A DNA stretch of 64,000 bases from Bacillus sp. ISL-55 (GCF_018613155.1 NZ_JAGGQU010000013.1:129372-193371); one strand, 5' to 3'; positions 33,503-43,554 are shown, counted from the stretch's first letter. A program made the numbers and translations. The notes: a model not told the origin generated them from the sequence alone.

Positions 33503-33616
33503 GACCATTCCCCCACTCAAATACTTTTTCTTTCTTTAAAAGAACTATAATATATAATTAATAAAAAATAAAAATGAAAGCACTGATAAAAACAATTTTA
33601 TTTAGGAGTGTATTAA

Positions 33617-34135
33617 ATGATTTATCCTTACAAAGGCAAGACACCTAAAATAGCGGATTCCGCGTTTATTGCAGATTATGTAACGATTAGCGGGGATGTC
33701 GAAATCGGCGAGGAATCGAGCGTCTGGTTCAACACCTCAATCCGCGGCGACGTCGCTCCCACCATGATCGGCAATAAAGTGAATATACAGGATAACTCTG
33801 TCCTCCATCAGAGCCCTAATAATCCTTTGATTCTTGAGGATGAAGTGACTGTTGGCCACCAGGTCATCCTCCACAGCTGCATCATCCGGAAAAAAGCATT
33901 GATTGGGATGGGGTCCATTATCCTCGACCAGGCTGAAATCGGAGAAGGTGCTTTCATAGGCGCTGGCAGTCTCGTACCCCAAGGCAAAAAAATCCCGCCG
34001 AACACACTTGCATTCGGGAGGCCGGCCAAGGTCATCCGCGAGCTGAATGAAGACGACATCCGTGACATGGAGCGAATCTCAAGAGAGTATGCCGAGAAAG
34101 GACAATATTATAAAAATCTCCAAAACAAAGAATAA
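33617..34135 (+). CDS. ytoA: Gamma-carbonic anhydrase-like hexapeptide protein (YtoA)
   Basis: 172-aa left-handed beta-helix protein with hexapeptide repeats (IADYVTISGDVEIGEESSVW). The zinc-type histidines are in VLHQSP and VGHQVILHSC (about 65-95), matching gamma-class carbonic anhydrases, normally trimeric. Activity in Bacillus YtoA is not certain. It is divergent from ytpA. Ribosome binding site GGAGTG. Confidence 0.9.
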   Translation: MIYPYKGKTPKIADSAFIADYVTISGDVEIGEESSVWFNTSIRGDVAPTMIGNKVNIQDNSVLHQSPNNPLILEDEVTVGHQVILHSCIIRKKALIGMGSIILDQAEIGEGAFIGAGSLVPQGKKIPPNTLAFGRPAKVIRELNEDDIRDMERISREYAEKGQYYKNLQNKE

Positions 34136-34228
34136 TGATTGATTAAACAAATCCCGCATCAGTCCGATATTAATTTATATATTATACCCTGCAATTTTTA
34201 AAATATGCGGACGGGCCAGGTGATCGAT

Positions 34229-35110
34229 GTGGATATGTTATATATATCAATTGCTGCTGTTGTACCTCTGCTAGTCTTGTTTTTTCTGTTAATCCGAAAT
34301 CAAAATAGCATGATAAAATCCATCTTGATGTTCATGTTTGTTTTTACATTGGTGGCTGGTGCTTTCCTGCTCGAGAATCTTCAGGCTTCACATGTAGCCA
34401 AGGCTGTCCAGTCGGTCAAGGAATGGCTTGATGAACCTGAACCAAGTCCGCCACGACAGGCAGCTGCTATCATGGAAGAATATAAACCTGAAATCATTCC
34501 TATAAAAAACCAGATTCTCCTGGATGCTCCGGTCATCTGGCAGATGCCTGAGCTTCCTAGAGGATGTGAAGTCACAAGCCTCGCCATGCTCCTGCAGCAC
34601 CGGGGTATTCAAGTGGACAAGCTGACACTAGCCAGGGAAGTAAAGAAAAATCCGGCCGAATATCGGCTTCATAATGGCAAAATCTATTTTGGCGATCCAA
34701 ACGAAGGCTTTGTCGGGAATATGTACACCTACACTCAACCAGGTCTTGGTGTCTATCACAAACCGATTGCTGAACTGGCGCAACAATATCTTCCTGGGAA
34801 AATAAAGGACCTTACAGGCGCAGAATTCCAGGAACTTAAAATCCACTTATCAGATAACCGGCCAGTATGGATTATTACGAACACTGAATATAAAAGCTTG
34901 GACGATAGCTTTTTCCAAACATGGTATACACCTAATGGAGAAGTAAAGGTTACAACAAAAGAGCATTCGGTATTGGTTACCGGCTATGATGAAAATTCCG
35001 TTTATTTCAACGACCCGTTAACTGGTGAAAAAAATAAAAAAGCACCCATGAAAGACTTCATGGAAGCCTGGGTGCAGATGGGAAGGCAAGCAATTACCTA
35101 CCTTCCCTGA
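34229..35110 (+). CDS. C39-like cysteine peptidase, membrane anchored
   Basis: About 293 aa. One or two N-terminal helices (about 3-48) anchor a papain-like domain. The catalytic Cys is in PRGCEVTSLAMLLQHRG (about 110), His in TKEHSVLVTGYD (about 250) and Asn/Asp in YFNDPLTG. This is the peptidase_C39_2 (YvpB-like) type; the substrate is unknown. The GTG at 34229, five bases after AGGTGA, is preferred; an ATG lies two codons later and another ATG eight codons earlier. The gene ends 3 bp from the convergent asnB stop. Confidence 0.8.
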   Translation: MDMLYISIAAVVPLLVLFFLLIRNQNSMIKSILMFMFVFTLVAGAFLLENLQASHVAKAVQSVKEWLDEPEPSPPRQAAAIMEEYKPEIIPIKNQILLDAPVIWQMPELPRGCEVTSLAMLLQHRGIQVDKLTLAREVKKNPAEYRLHNGKIYFGDPNEGFVGNMYTYTQPGLGVYHKPIAELAQQYLPGKIKDLTGAEFQELKIHLSDNRPVWIITNTEYKSLDDSFFQTWYTPNGEVKVTTKEHSVLVTGYDENSVYFNDPLTGEKNKKAPMKDFMEAWVQMGRQAITYLP

Positions 35111-35113
35111 TTT

Positions 35114-37009
35114 TTAAGATTGTAAAACTTTCTGAGCCTCATACTCCTTCTGGAAGGAGTATTTTTTTTCGACATAAACATCATGCCACATCATGAACAT
35201 CAGCACTGTCCAGATTTTGCGGCTGTTGTCAGCCTTGTTCTGGCAGTGGTCATCCAATAGCTTCAATAAATAAGACTTATTGATCAGATGCTCTGTGTTG
35301 CTTTCCTTGATGATGTTCTTCGCCCACTCGTTCATTTCATTCTTCAGCCAGTGGCGAATCGGCACCGGGAAGCCAAGCTTTTTGCGTGTAAGAACGTGAT
35401 CAGGTACAACGCCTTCAGCCGCTTTACGCAAAATGTACTTGGTTGTGTTGTTAGCTGTTTTCAAGCTTGTAGGGATCTTTGAAGCTGTTTCGAAAACAAT
35501 CTTATCAAGGAATGGTACGCGAAGCTCCAAAGAATGAGCCATCGTCATTTTATCAGCCTTCAGTAGAATGTCGCCGCGCATCCAAGTGTGGATATCAATA
35601 TATTGCATGGTATCAACCGGATCATAGCCTCTGCTCTCGCGATAAAGAGGCTTCGTGATATCCCTGTAATCGTACTGTCCATTATAAACGTGGAGCAGTT
35701 CGCTCTTCTCTTTTTCAGTGAACATCTTCGCGTTGCCAATGTAACGCTCTTCCATAGGCGTTACGCCGCGTTCGATGAAGCTCTTTCCTCTCATGCCCTC
35801 TGGCATCATTTTCGAAATGCCCTTCAGCATCGTTTTCCCGACCTGGGGAATCTTGTTGAACATTTCAAGGTCCTGCGGTTCGCGGTAGATATTGTATCCG
35901 CCGAATAATTCATCCGCCCCTTCACCAGAGAGAACAACCGTTACATGTTTCCTTGCTTCCCGGGCAACGAAGTACAAAGGTATGGCAGCCGGATCCGCAA
36001 GCGGGTCATCCATATGCCACATGATTTTTGGAAGTTCATCCATATATTCCTGCGGACTGATCACATAGCTGATATTTTCAACACCGAGTTTATCAGCCGT
36101 TTCCTTCGCGACATCAATTTCGCTGAAGCCATTCTGTTCAAATCCAACAGAAAAAGTCTTGATTCCAGGATGGTATTGCTTCGCAATCGACGCGATGATC
36201 GAAGAATCAATTCCGCCGGAAAGGAATGAACCTACCGGCACATCGCTGCGCATGTGGATTTTCACCGATTCGAACAGGACATCCCTGATTTCCTTCGTGA
36301 ATTCATCCTCAGATTTGTGGATTGGCGAGAAGCTCGCTTTCCAATAACGCTTGATTTCCATCGGTGAGCCGATTTTTTTTGTAAAATAATGCCCTGGCTC
36401 AAGCTTGTAAATGCCTTCGGACATTGTATTAGGTTCTGGTACGAATTGATAAGTCAAATAATGCTGCAGTGCCTTATAATCGAGGACATCATTCTCAAGC
36501 GCAAGCAAAATGCTCTTCTTTTCAGACCCGAAGAATGTACGATTTTCATCTTCAAAGTAGAAAAATGGCTTGATGCCGAAATGGTCACGCGCACCGTAAA
36601 GGGTCTGCTCCTCTTTATCCCAAATGACAAACGCGAACATTCCGCGCAGCTTGTCGACAGCCTGCTCTTTATAATAGCTGTATAGAGCAATGATCACTTC
36701 AGTGTCAGAATGAGTTTCGAAGGTAAGCCCTTCCTCAATCAACTCTTCACGAAGCTCAAGATAGTTGTAGATTTCTCCGTTGAAAATGATCCAGTAGCGC
36801 TCATTTTCATACGTCAATGGCTGATGGCCAGCCTCAAGGTCAATGATGCTCAGACGGCGGAAACCGAATTGGATATGCTCATCATAGAAATATCCATCAT
36901 CATCAGGCCCGCGGTGGGTGATGATGTCATTCATATTTTTGAACAGCTGCTTGTCATCGCTGCTGAATTTCTGTGCATTTTCATGTACACAACCGATAAA
37001 GCCACACAT
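35114..37009 (-). CDS. asnB: Asparagine synthetase (glutamine-hydrolysing)
   Basis: 631 aa, makes asparagine from aspartate, glutamine and ATP. The catalytic Cys2 of the glutaminase domain begins the protein MCGFIGCV; the start is therefore 37009, with AAGGTGA upstream, not the in-frame ATG 17 codons earlier. The ATP-pyrophosphatase loop is LSGGIDSS (about 262-269). It matches the length of B. subtilis AsnB and precedes metK as there. Its C-terminal codons contain the plus-strand terminator of its neighbour. Confidence 0.97.
   Translation of the reverse strand: MCGFIGCVHENAQKFSSDDKQLFKNMNDIITHRGPDDDGYFYDEHIQFGFRRLSIIDLEAGHQPLTYENERYWIIFNGEIYNYLELREELIEEGLTFETHSDTEVIIALYSYYKEQAVDKLRGMFAFVIWDKEEQTLYGARDHFGIKPFFYFEDENRTFFGSEKKSILLALENDVLDYKALQHYLTYQFVPEPNTMSEGIYKLEPGHYFTKKIGSPMEIKRYWKASFSPIHKSEDEFTKEIRDVLFESVKIHMRSDVPVGSFLSGGIDSSIIASIAKQYHPGIKTFSVGFEQNGFSEIDVAKETADKLGVENISYVISPQEYMDELPKIMWHMDDPLADPAAIPLYFVAREARKHVTVVLSGEGADELFGGYNIYREPQDLEMFNKIPQVGKTMLKGISKMMPEGMRGKSFIERGVTPMEERYIGNAKMFTEKEKSELLHVYNGQYDYRDITKPLYRESRGYDPVDTMQYIDIHTWMRGDILLKADKMTMAHSLELRVPFLDKIVFETASKIPTSLKTANNTTKYILRKAAEGVVPDHVLTRKKLGFPVPIRHWLKNEMNEWAKNIIKESNTEHLINKSYLLKLLDDHCQNKADNSRKIWTVLMFMMWHDVYVEKKYSFQKEYEAQKVLQS
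35141..35170 (+). terminator. Terminator of the C39 peptidase gene, embedded in asnB
   Basis: ATACTCCTT-CTGG-AAGGAGTAT followed by TTTTTTTT on the plus strand. It lies within the last codons of the oppositely transcribed asnB. Confidence 0.88.
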
Positions 37010-37224
37010 TATGTACTTCACCTTCTCCATTTCAGATAAAAATTTATTGTTATTTTCCAATGAATTTACTGCCTAAAAACATACCATCTAATACTATCAT
37101 TAAACACAAAGTTTTTGCAGTAAAATCTGTGGGAAATTTAAGGTAATACTCTATTTTACACCTTTTGGACCACTCGCAAACCAGAGGGCCTTTTTTGTCT
37201 TCCCTGATTAGACGGCAAATAATA

Positions 37225-37256
37225 AAGGGAGTTACATATTTCTATGCAACTCCCTT
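37225..37256 (-). terminator. metK terminator
   Basis: Stem AAGGGAGTT / AACTCCCTT with TTATTATTT on the minus strand, six bases after the metK stop. Confidence 0.82.
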
Positions 37257-37262
37257 GTGATT

Positions 37263-38465
37263 TTATTTTCCTTGAGCTTGAGTGCGAAGTGCCTCAGCCT
37301 TGTCTGTACGCTCCCATGGAAGGTCAACGTCAGAACGGCCGAAGTGTCCATAAGCAGCTGTCTGCTTGTAGATTGGCTTGCGCAGGTCAAGCATATTGAT
37401 GATACCAGCCGGGCGAAGGTCGAAGTTGTTTTCAACAACGTCGATCAATACATCTTCGCTCACTTTGCCTGTTCCGAATGTATCGATTGAGATCGATACC
37501 GGACGAGCCACACCGATTGCATAAGCAAGCTGAACTTCAACTTTTTCAGCAAGGCCGGCAGCTACGATGTTCTTCGCAACATAACGTGCAGCGTATGCAG
37601 CTGAGCGGTCAACTTTTGTAGGATCCTTACCAGAGAATGCACCGCCGCCGTGGCGAGCATATCCGCCGTAAGTATCAACAATGATTTTGCGGCCAGTAAG
37701 ACCTGCATCACCCTGAGGTCCGCCGATTACGAAACGGCCAGTTGGGTTGATGAAGTATTTTGTGTTCTCGTCGATCAATTCTGCTGGTACAACAGGATTG
37801 ATAACATGTTCTTTAAGGTTTCGCTGGATTTGCTCCAGGGAAACTTCCGGGTGGTGCTGAGTTGAAATAACGATTGTGTCGATACGGACAGGCTTGTCGT
37901 TCTCATCGTATTCAACTGTTACTTGAGTTTTTCCGTCTGGACGAAGGTATGGAAGAATCTCTTCCTTGCGCACTTCAGTCAGGCGGCGTGAAATCTTGTG
38001 TGCCAATGAGATTGGAAGAGGCATAAGCTCTTTTGTCTCATTACATGCAAAACCGAACATTAATCCTTGGTCCCCTGCACCAATTGCTTCGATTTCATCA
38101 TCTGACATTTGGCCTTCGCGTGCTTCAAGAGCCTGGTCAACACCCATTGCGATGTCAGCAGACTGCTCGTCGATGGAAGTCAAAACTGCGCAAGTTTCAG
38201 AATCAAAACCGTACTTAGCGCGAGTGTAGCCAATTTCCTTGACTGTTTCACGAACGATTTTCGGAATATCTACGTATGTAGATGTAGTGATTTCGCCTGC
38301 AACTAGTACAAGGCCTGTCGTAACTGATGTTTCAGCAGCAACACGTGCGTTAGCATCTTTTGCAAGGATCGCATCCAAAATTGCGTCAGAAATCTGGTCG
38401 CAAATTTTATCCGGATGGCCTTCTGTTACTGATTCAGAAGTGAACAAACGGCGTTTGTTTGACAT
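37263..38465 (-). CDS. metK: S-adenosylmethionine synthetase
   Basis: 400-aa enzyme forming SAM from methionine and ATP. Signatures are [12 protein letters not shown] (about 8-19), [12 protein letters not shown] (about 118-129) and [19 protein letters not shown] (about 265-283). The start at 38465 follows AAGGGAGG; the upstream extension lies in the leader. It is under a SAM-I riboswitch, so its own product switches it off. Confidence 0.98.
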   Translation of the reverse strand: MSNKRRLFTSESVTEGHPDKICDQISDAILDAILAKDANARVAAETSVTTGLVLVAGEITTSTYVDIPKIVRETVKEIGYTRAKYGFDSETCAVLTSIDEQSADIAMGVDQALEAREGQMSDDEIEAIGAGDQGLMFGFACNETKELMPLPISLAHKISRRLTEVRKEEILPYLRPDGKTQVTVEYDENDKPVRIDTIVISTQHHPEVSLEQIQRNLKEHVINPVVPAELIDENTKYFINPTGRFVIGGPQGDAGLTGRKIIVDTYGGYARHGGGAFSGKDPTKVDRSAAYAARYVAKNIVAAGLAEKVEVQLAYAIGVARPVSISIDTFGTGKVSEDVLIDVVENNFDLRPAGIINMLDLRKPIYKQTAAYGHFGRSDVDLPWERTDKAEALRTQAQGK

Positions 38466-38699
38466 CTGAGTTCCTCCCTTATTTATAAAAATTGATCGAG
38501 GCTGTCCCAATACAGACCTCGGGTTGATACGGTACTCATTCCCTATGTAGTATGAAATAAACGCTGAGTTTTTATTAGAAAAATTTGTTTAGGATTCATG
38601 ATGAATTTCTTTTTTTTCCTAATTTTCACCCACGGGAGCAATGACACCAAAGAAGGCAGTCCGGTTGCATTCTCATGCATTTGGACAGAAAAAAGCAAT

Positions 38700-38900
38700 A
38701 TAAAAAACCTCTCCAATTTCGAGGAAAGGTTTATGCTTAAATCCGCGCCTTTCGCTCTTATCGTTCAAGGGCAGTTCCCTTGCGTCAGGTTAGCACCTTT
38801 GCCCGGAAATAGCAGCATTCCATAAGCTGTTTTTTCACATCTGCAGGTTGCTGGGTTTCATTGGGCCTGTCCCTCCACCAGCTCGGGATAAGAGAGTATC
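38700..38900 (-). promoter_or_regulatory. SAM-I riboswitch (S-box) of metK with terminator
   Basis: The minus strand begins CTCTTATCCCGAGCTGGTGG then AGGGACAGGCCCAATGAAACC, CAGCAACC and GCTAACCTGACGC, the S-box core. It ends with the terminator AACCTTTCCTCG / CGAAATTGGAGAGGTT and TTTTTT (about 38700-38733). SAM binding should favour termination before metK. Confidence 0.96.
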
Positions 38901-39021
38901 CGTTCAAGACCAAATCATAACGAAACTACAATTGCATGTCAATGATTTTCTCGGTAAAATTGTCGATTGTTGTTGAAAGTTTTTTTATATAATAAAATGC
39001 CTTTAAAACGCTTCTTTTCGC

Positions 39022-39050
39022 TTGACTATATAAAGAAAGAATTATATAAC
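39022..39050 (+). promoter_or_regulatory. Possible sigma-A promoter upstream of pckA
   Basis: TTGACT, a 17-bp spacer and TATAAC. It lies about 280 bp from the pckA start, so it may be an upstream or secondary promoter. Confidence 0.45.
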
Positions 39051-39105
39051 GCAAGTTAGGTACAAGGTAATTTTTCGAGTCATTAGTATAGATTAATTAA
39101 ACCAA

Positions 39106-39116
39106 TGTGTTATACT
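39106..39116 (+). promoter_or_regulatory. CcpN-like operator overlapping an extended -10 of pckA
   Basis: TGTGTTATACT fits the CcpN box TRTGHYATAYW exactly and contains the extended -10 TGTTATACT. CcpN represses pckA and gapB under glycolytic conditions in B. subtilis, so repression here by the same factor is likely. Confidence 0.65.
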
Positions 39117-39170
39117 AATACCGAGATGTAAACACTTACAAAAATATTAATCTTTCAAGAAATGCAAAAG

Positions 39171-39279
39171 CGCCTTGTTCAGCCCCGACAAGCGCTGGAG
39201 GGCCGACCGGTGAAGTCGTTCTTTGACTTCATTGGGCGGACCGAAGCGACTCGAGGGGCTAGGCGCTGGCGCTGGACAT
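39171..39279. repeat. Intergenic repeat R1, short copy
   Basis: CGCCTTGTTCAGCCCCGACA ... TAGGCGCTGG with the internal palindrome TGAAGTCG/CGGTGAAG-TTGACTTCA. Compared with the 52566 copy it lacks a 75-bp internal block. It sits between the pckA promoter region and gene, so it would form part of a roughly 210-base leader. Confidence 0.88.
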
Positions 39280-39332
39280 TTCTCGAGGTTAATATTTAAT
39301 TTTGAATCTATAAAAAAGGAAGGTATTCTCCG

Positions 39333-40922
39333 ATGAATGTTGTAGGAATATCAAATGAACTTTCAGCATTATTAAAAGGAAGCAATGTAAAGGTGCAGTT
39401 ATCTGTTCCCCAGCTTGTTGAAAAAGTCTTGAACCGAAACGAAGGCCTCCTGACTTCAACTGGTGCCGTAAGAGCTACTACTGGTAAGTATACTGGCCGT
39501 TCACCTAAAGATAAATTCATTGTCGAGGAAGAATCCGTCAAGGATAAAATTGACTGGGGCTCCGTCAACCAGCCGATTTCCGAGGAATCTTTCACAAAAC
39601 TTTATAATAAGGTATTGAATTTCCTTAAAGAAAAAGAAGAAGTATTTGTATTCAAAGGATTTGCGGGTGCTGATAAGAAATACCAGCTTCCGATTCAGGT
39701 AATCAATGAATACGCCTGGCACAACCTTTTCGCACATCAATTGTTCATCCGCCCAACGGAGGAAGAGCTAGTTGATCATGAATCTGAATTCACGGTTATT
39801 TCTGCTCCAACTTTCAAGGCAGACCCTAAAGTGGATGGCACGAATTCCGAGACATTCATCATTGTTTCTTTTGAACAGCGCGTCGTATTGATCGGCGGAA
39901 CAGAATATGCGGGTGAAATGAAGAAGTCGATTTTCTCCGTGATGAACTTTTTGCTGCCTGAAAACGGCATCCTGTCCATGCACTGCTCGGCAAATGTGGG
40001 ACGTGAAGGCGATGTGGCATTGTTCTTCGGATTATCTGGCACAGGCAAAACAACTTTGTCTGCTGATAATAATCGCCGTCTGATCGGTGATGATGAACAT
40101 GGCTGGTCAGCTAACGGTGTGTTCAACGTCGAAGGCGGCTGCTATGCGAAATGCATCAACTTATCCAAGGAAAAAGAACCGCAAATCTTTGATGCAATCC
40201 GCTTTGGTTCCGTTCTTGAGAATGTCGTAGTCGATGACGTAACACGTGAGGCCGATTATGATGATGGCAGCCTGACAGAAAACACTCGTGCAGCCTATCC
40301 GATTCAGGCAATCGAAAACATCGTGGATCCAAGCATTGCCGGACATCCAAACGCGATTGTATTCCTTACGGCCGATGCCTTCGGAGTTCTGCCTCCAATC
40401 GCCAAGCTGACAAAGGAACAGGCAATGTACCATTTCTTGAGTGGATATACTTCAAAGCTCGCAGGTACGGAGCGCGGCATTACTTCACCGCAAGCAACGT
40501 TCTCGACTTGCTTCGGCTCACCTTTCCTTCCGCTGGCGGCAACAAGATACGCGGAAATGCTCGGTGAAAAAATTGATGAGCACAACGCGAAGGTATTCCT
40601 TGTGAACACAGGATGGACAGGCGGAGAGTATGGAACCGGAAGCCGCATGAAGCTTGCATACACTCGCGCAATGGTCCAGGCAGCACTTGAAGGCGAACTG
40701 AACAACGTTGAAACCGTCAAAGACGAAATTTTCGGCCTTGATATTCCGTCACACGTACCAGGTGTGCCTGACGACGTCCTTCAGCCAGTCAAGACATGGA
40801 GCGACAAAGAAGCCTACTACGCAAAAGCGAATGAACTTGCAGGCAAGTTCCGCGAAAACTTTAAGAAGTTCTCAAACGTACCGTCTGAGATCGAAGAAAA
40901 AGGCGGACCGACAGCGAAATAA
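39333..40922 (+). CDS. pckA: Phosphoenolpyruvate carboxykinase (ATP)
   Basis: 529-aa gluconeogenic enzyme converting oxaloacetate and ATP to phosphoenolpyruvate, ADP and CO2. The kinase loop [13 protein letters not shown] (about 233-245) and metal site GDDEHGW (about 251-257) are intact, with [10 protein letters not shown]-like [13 protein letters not shown] near 50. The ATG has AAGGAAGG upstream. It is monocistronic, with a terminator at 40940. Confidence 0.97.
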   Translation: MNVVGISNELSALLKGSNVKVQLSVPQLVEKVLNRNEGLLTSTGAVRATTGKYTGRSPKDKFIVEEESVKDKIDWGSVNQPISEESFTKLYNKVLNFLKEKEEVFVFKGFAGADKKYQLPIQVINEYAWHNLFAHQLFIRPTEEELVDHESEFTVISAPTFKADPKVDGTNSETFIIVSFEQRVVLIGGTEYAGEMKKSIFSVMNFLLPENGILSMHCSANVGREGDVALFFGLSGTGKTTLSADNNRRLIGDDEHGWSANGVFNVEGGCYAKCINLSKEKEPQIFDAIRFGSVLENVVVDDVTREADYDDGSLTENTRAAYPIQAIENIVDPSIAGHPNAIVFLTADAFGVLPPIAKLTKEQAMYHFLSGYTSKLAGTERGITSPQATFSTCFGSPFLPLAATRYAEMLGEKIDEHNAKVFLVNTGWTGGEYGTGSRMKLAYTRAMVQAALEGELNNVETVKDEIFGLDIPSHVPGVPDDVLQPVKTWSDKEAYYAKANELAGKFRENFKKFSNVPSEIEEKGGPTAK

Positions 40923-40939
40923 TAGAGCAGTTGATTGAG

Positions 40940-40963
40940 GCCATCTCCGGGGCAGGAGATGGC
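40940..40963 (+). terminator. pckA terminator
   Basis: GCCATCTCC-GGGGCA-GGAGATGGC followed by TTTTG. Confidence 0.85.
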
Positions 40964-41017
40964 TTTTGATTTGGACCTTTTATCAATCTTAAGATTAACA
41001 TATCCTGGAAGGTGTGC

Positions 41018-41310
41018 GGGTTTAGACAAAATTACGCTTTGAGCTCATGATTTTGTCCGAAGGTGACCCGGGTTCGGACAAAGTTCCCCTTTGAGCCCGT
41101 GATTTTGTCCGAAGGTGACCCGGGTTCGGACAAAGTTCCGCTTTTGAGCCCTTGATTTTGTCCGAAGGTGACACAGGTTCAGACAAAATTACGCTTTGAG
41201 CTTATGATGTTGTCCGAAGGTGACCCGGGTTAGAACAAAGTTACGCTTCGAACCCTTGATTTTGTCCGATAATGCCCCAGGTTCGATCAAAGTCCCCCTG
41301 TGAACCCGTG
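41018..41310. repeat. Tandem hairpin array C, 52-bp period, about six copies
   Basis: Units TTTTGTCCGAAGGTGACCCG + GGTTCGGACAAAGTTCC + GCTTTGAGCCCGTGA. TTTGTCCGAA pairs perfectly with TTCGGACAAA. Copies at both ends are degenerate. The array fills the gap between convergent pckA and ytmB, with no gene seen. Confidence 0.93.
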
Positions 41311-41343
41311 GTACGAAAAAACAGAGCACAATATGTGCCCTGC

Positions 41344-41586
41344 TTAGTTGGTTGAATTCAAGGAAATTAACTGATAAGTAAGTGTTGTAGTGTTTTCTGT
41401 CCATTCAACTTTCTTGATGACACCTGTTCCGGTAAGGTCACCTTCGATTGTCTTTTTGACTTCAAGTGGAATGTCAACTGGATAAAGCCTGTAGCCTTCC
41501 TTGGTCAGAGTGAAAAAATTGTCTTCGAGCCTTTTTTCCCGGCCCTTCGTCACGATCATTGTATTCAACTCTAATGGCATCCCCAT
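41344..41586 (-). CDS. ytmB: YtmB-like protein (DUF2584)
   Basis: 80-aa small protein (MGMPLELNTMIVTKGREKRL at the N-terminus), no membrane segment or known motif. The start at 41586 follows GAGGAG; an upstream extension is discarded. Located beside ytmA and pckA as B. subtilis YtmB, which is uncharacterised. Confidence 0.82.
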   Translation of the reverse strand: MGMPLELNTMIVTKGREKRLEDNFFTLTKEGYRLYPVDIPLEVKKTIEGDLTGTGVIKKVEWTENTTTLTYQLISLNSTN

Positions 41587-41641
41587 TGTACTCGCTCCTC
41601 TATTGTTCATCATTAATATCACTTTTATTTTATCATTGTTG

Positions 41642-42421
41642 CTATTGTGATTTCATCCAATTCGTTAAGTCGGACACAACTTTCCGGTTCATTACAGGCG
41701 GAAAGTAATGCGTGTAGTCATCAAAATACCAGCTAGCGACAGGCTTGTCCAACTCTTTTAACCGCTTCTCGATCCGATAGGAGTGCTCAACCGACACATT
41801 GTGGTCGTTCCGGCCGTGGATCAGCAGCACAGGTGCTTTTAGGGCCTCGATATCGTATAAAGGCGTGCGGAACTTATAGCGGTTTGGCACCTTTTTGGGC
41901 GACCCGCCGATCACCCTTTTCATCATCCTGCGCAGGTCCTTCCTTTCCACATACGTTAAAAACATATCCGTTACCCCTCCCCAGGTAACGACGGACGCCG
42001 TCTCAGGAAACTTAATGGCAGTCAGCAAAGCCATCAACCCGCCGCGGGAAAAACCAAAGACATGGACCCTTTCAACCCATGGCAATGTTTGCAGCAGCTG
42101 GAATCCTGCAAATGCATCGACTCGGTCATCGCCGCCAAAGTCCTCATATCCTTCCCCTCCCTGGTTCCCACGGTAAAAAGGAGCGAAAACCGTAAAGCCT
42201 TCAGAAGCGAATTGTGCAATTCTGGCAGGCCTTACCTTTCCTACATTTTTAATTCCTCCACGCAGATACAGGAAACCTTCTGTCCCGCTTCCATCAATCG
42301 GCTTGGCCAAAAGTCCTTTGACCCGCAGTCCGCCTGCGTAGTATGTCACCATTTGCAGCTCGACTGACGGATTGGGGGAAGGAAATTTATAGGCTGAGAT
42401 CATTAACCCGTCATTATCCAA
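41642..42421 (-). CDS. ytmA: Alpha/beta-hydrolase, prolyl-oligopeptidase-like (YtmA)
   Basis: About 259 aa. The nucleophile elbow is GFSRGG (about 118), the acid HGRNDHNV near 205 and the His in DDYTHYFPP near 240 make a serine-hydrolase triad of the S9/dienelactone type. The substrate is unknown. The likely start is a TTG at 42421, seven bases after AGGAG; a GTG three codons upstream is too close to it. Downstream ytmB shares the strand, 55 bp away. Confidence 0.82.
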   Translation of the reverse strand: MDNDGLMISAYKFPSPNPSVELQMVTYYAGGLRVKGLLAKPIDGSGTEGFLYLRGGIKNVGKVRPARIAQFASEGFTVFAPFYRGNQGGEGYEDFGGDDRVDAFAGFQLLQTLPWVERVHVFGFSRGGLMALLTAIKFPETASVVTWGGVTDMFLTYVERKDLRRMMKRVIGGSPKKVPNRYKFRTPLYDIEALKAPVLLIHGRNDHNVSVEHSYRIEKRLKELDKPVASWYFDDYTHYFPPVMNRKVVSDLTNWMKSQ

Positions 42422-42542
42422 AGTAAACACTCCTCTCTTATATGAAATTCTTTAAATTTGGTTCCTGGGCATTCACACATTTTTAGGGAATTCATACGAT
42501 ACTGTAAGCCCAATTTAATACAGTTATTTAGGAGGCATCAAT

Positions 42543-43538
42543 ATGAAAAAATGGTTCAAAGCCGGTTTTGCTTTATTTATGGTTGCTGTACTTATTATAC
42601 CTCTTGCAGCCTGCGGTCAAGACAAGGTACAGACTGTAAAAGTGGCAGAGGTAACGCGTTCAATCTTCTATGCTCCTCAATATGTTGCCCTTGAAAAGGG
42701 ATTTTTTGAGGATGAAGGGTTGAAAGTTGAATTAACTACAACATGGGGCGGCGACAAGACCATGACAGCCGTTCTCTCTAACGCAGCCGATATAGGACTC
42801 GTGGGTTCAGAGACATCCATCTACGTTTATGCCCAGGGATCAAATGATCCAGTCATCAACTTTGCCCAGCTGACACAAACAGATGGAACCTTTCTCGTAT
42901 CCAGAGAAAAGATCGATGATTTTTCATGGGATCAGTTAAAAGGAGCCACCTATCTCGGCCAGCGTACGGGCGGGATGCCGCAAATGGTCGGTGAATTCGT
43001 CCTCAAGAAACACGGCATCGATCCAAAGGCAGATTTAGAGATGATCCAAAATATTGATTACGCGAATATTCCCAACGCCTTTGCTTCCGGAACTGGTGAC
43101 TTCGTCCAGCTATTCGAACCGCAGGCCAGCATGTTTGAATTGGAAGGCATAGGCCATATCGTTGCTTCTTTCGGAACTGAGTCCGGTCATGTACCATATA
43201 CCACATTTATGGCAAAACAAAGCTACATGAAAAAAAACCCGGAGACAATCGAAAAATTCACCCGCGCCGTCCATAAGGCACAGAAGTGGGTGGAATCACA
43301 CAGTGCCAAAGAAACAGCGGAAGTTATCGCACCATTCTTTAAAGATACAGATCTATCGTTAATTGAAACGGTTGTTGATCGATACAAGAGCCAGGGATCA
43401 TACGCAACTGATCCTATTCTGGATGAAGAGGAATGGCAGAACTTGCAGGATATCATGGATGAAGCAGGGGAACTTCCTGAGGAAGTCAGCCATGACACTT
43501 TAGTAAACACAGAGGTGGCAGAAGAAATCATGAAATAA
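42543..43538 (+). CDS. ytlA: ABC substrate-binding lipoprotein (YtlA, NMT1/SsuA-like)
   Basis: 331-aa exported binding protein: signal peptide with lipobox LAAC (Cys about 21), then a periplasmic-binding fold with the NMT1/THI5-like pattern (TRSIFYAPQYVALEKGFFED). It begins the ytlA-ytlC-ytlD operon, 16 bp before the ATPase. Relatives bind sulfonates, nitrate or thiamine-pyrimidine precursors; the ligand here is unassigned and no riboswitch is seen upstream. Ribosome binding site AGGAGG. Confidence 0.88.
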   Translation: MKKWFKAGFALFMVAVLIIPLAACGQDKVQTVKVAEVTRSIFYAPQYVALEKGFFEDEGLKVELTTTWGGDKTMTAVLSNAADIGLVGSETSIYVYAQGSNDPVINFAQLTQTDGTFLVSREKIDDFSWDQLKGATYLGQRTGGMPQMVGEFVLKKHGIDPKADLEMIQNIDYANIPNAFASGTGDFVQLFEPQASMFELEGIGHIVASFGTESGHVPYTTFMAKQSYMKKNPETIEKFTRAVHKAQKWVESHSAKETAEVIAPFFKDTDLSLIETVVDRYKSQGSYATDPILDEEEWQNLQDIMDEAGELPEEVSHDTLVNTEVAEEIMK

Positions 43539-43554
43539 CAGGAGGTTGCAGCCA

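Noticed and set aside
4493-41310. CRISPR arrays
   Set aside because: The tandem repeats have no unique spacers: the whole 52-bp unit repeats, and no cas genes are nearby.
42431-42542. Thiamine or S-box riboswitch before ytlA
   Set aside because: No THI-box or S-box core motifs could be found in this short space.
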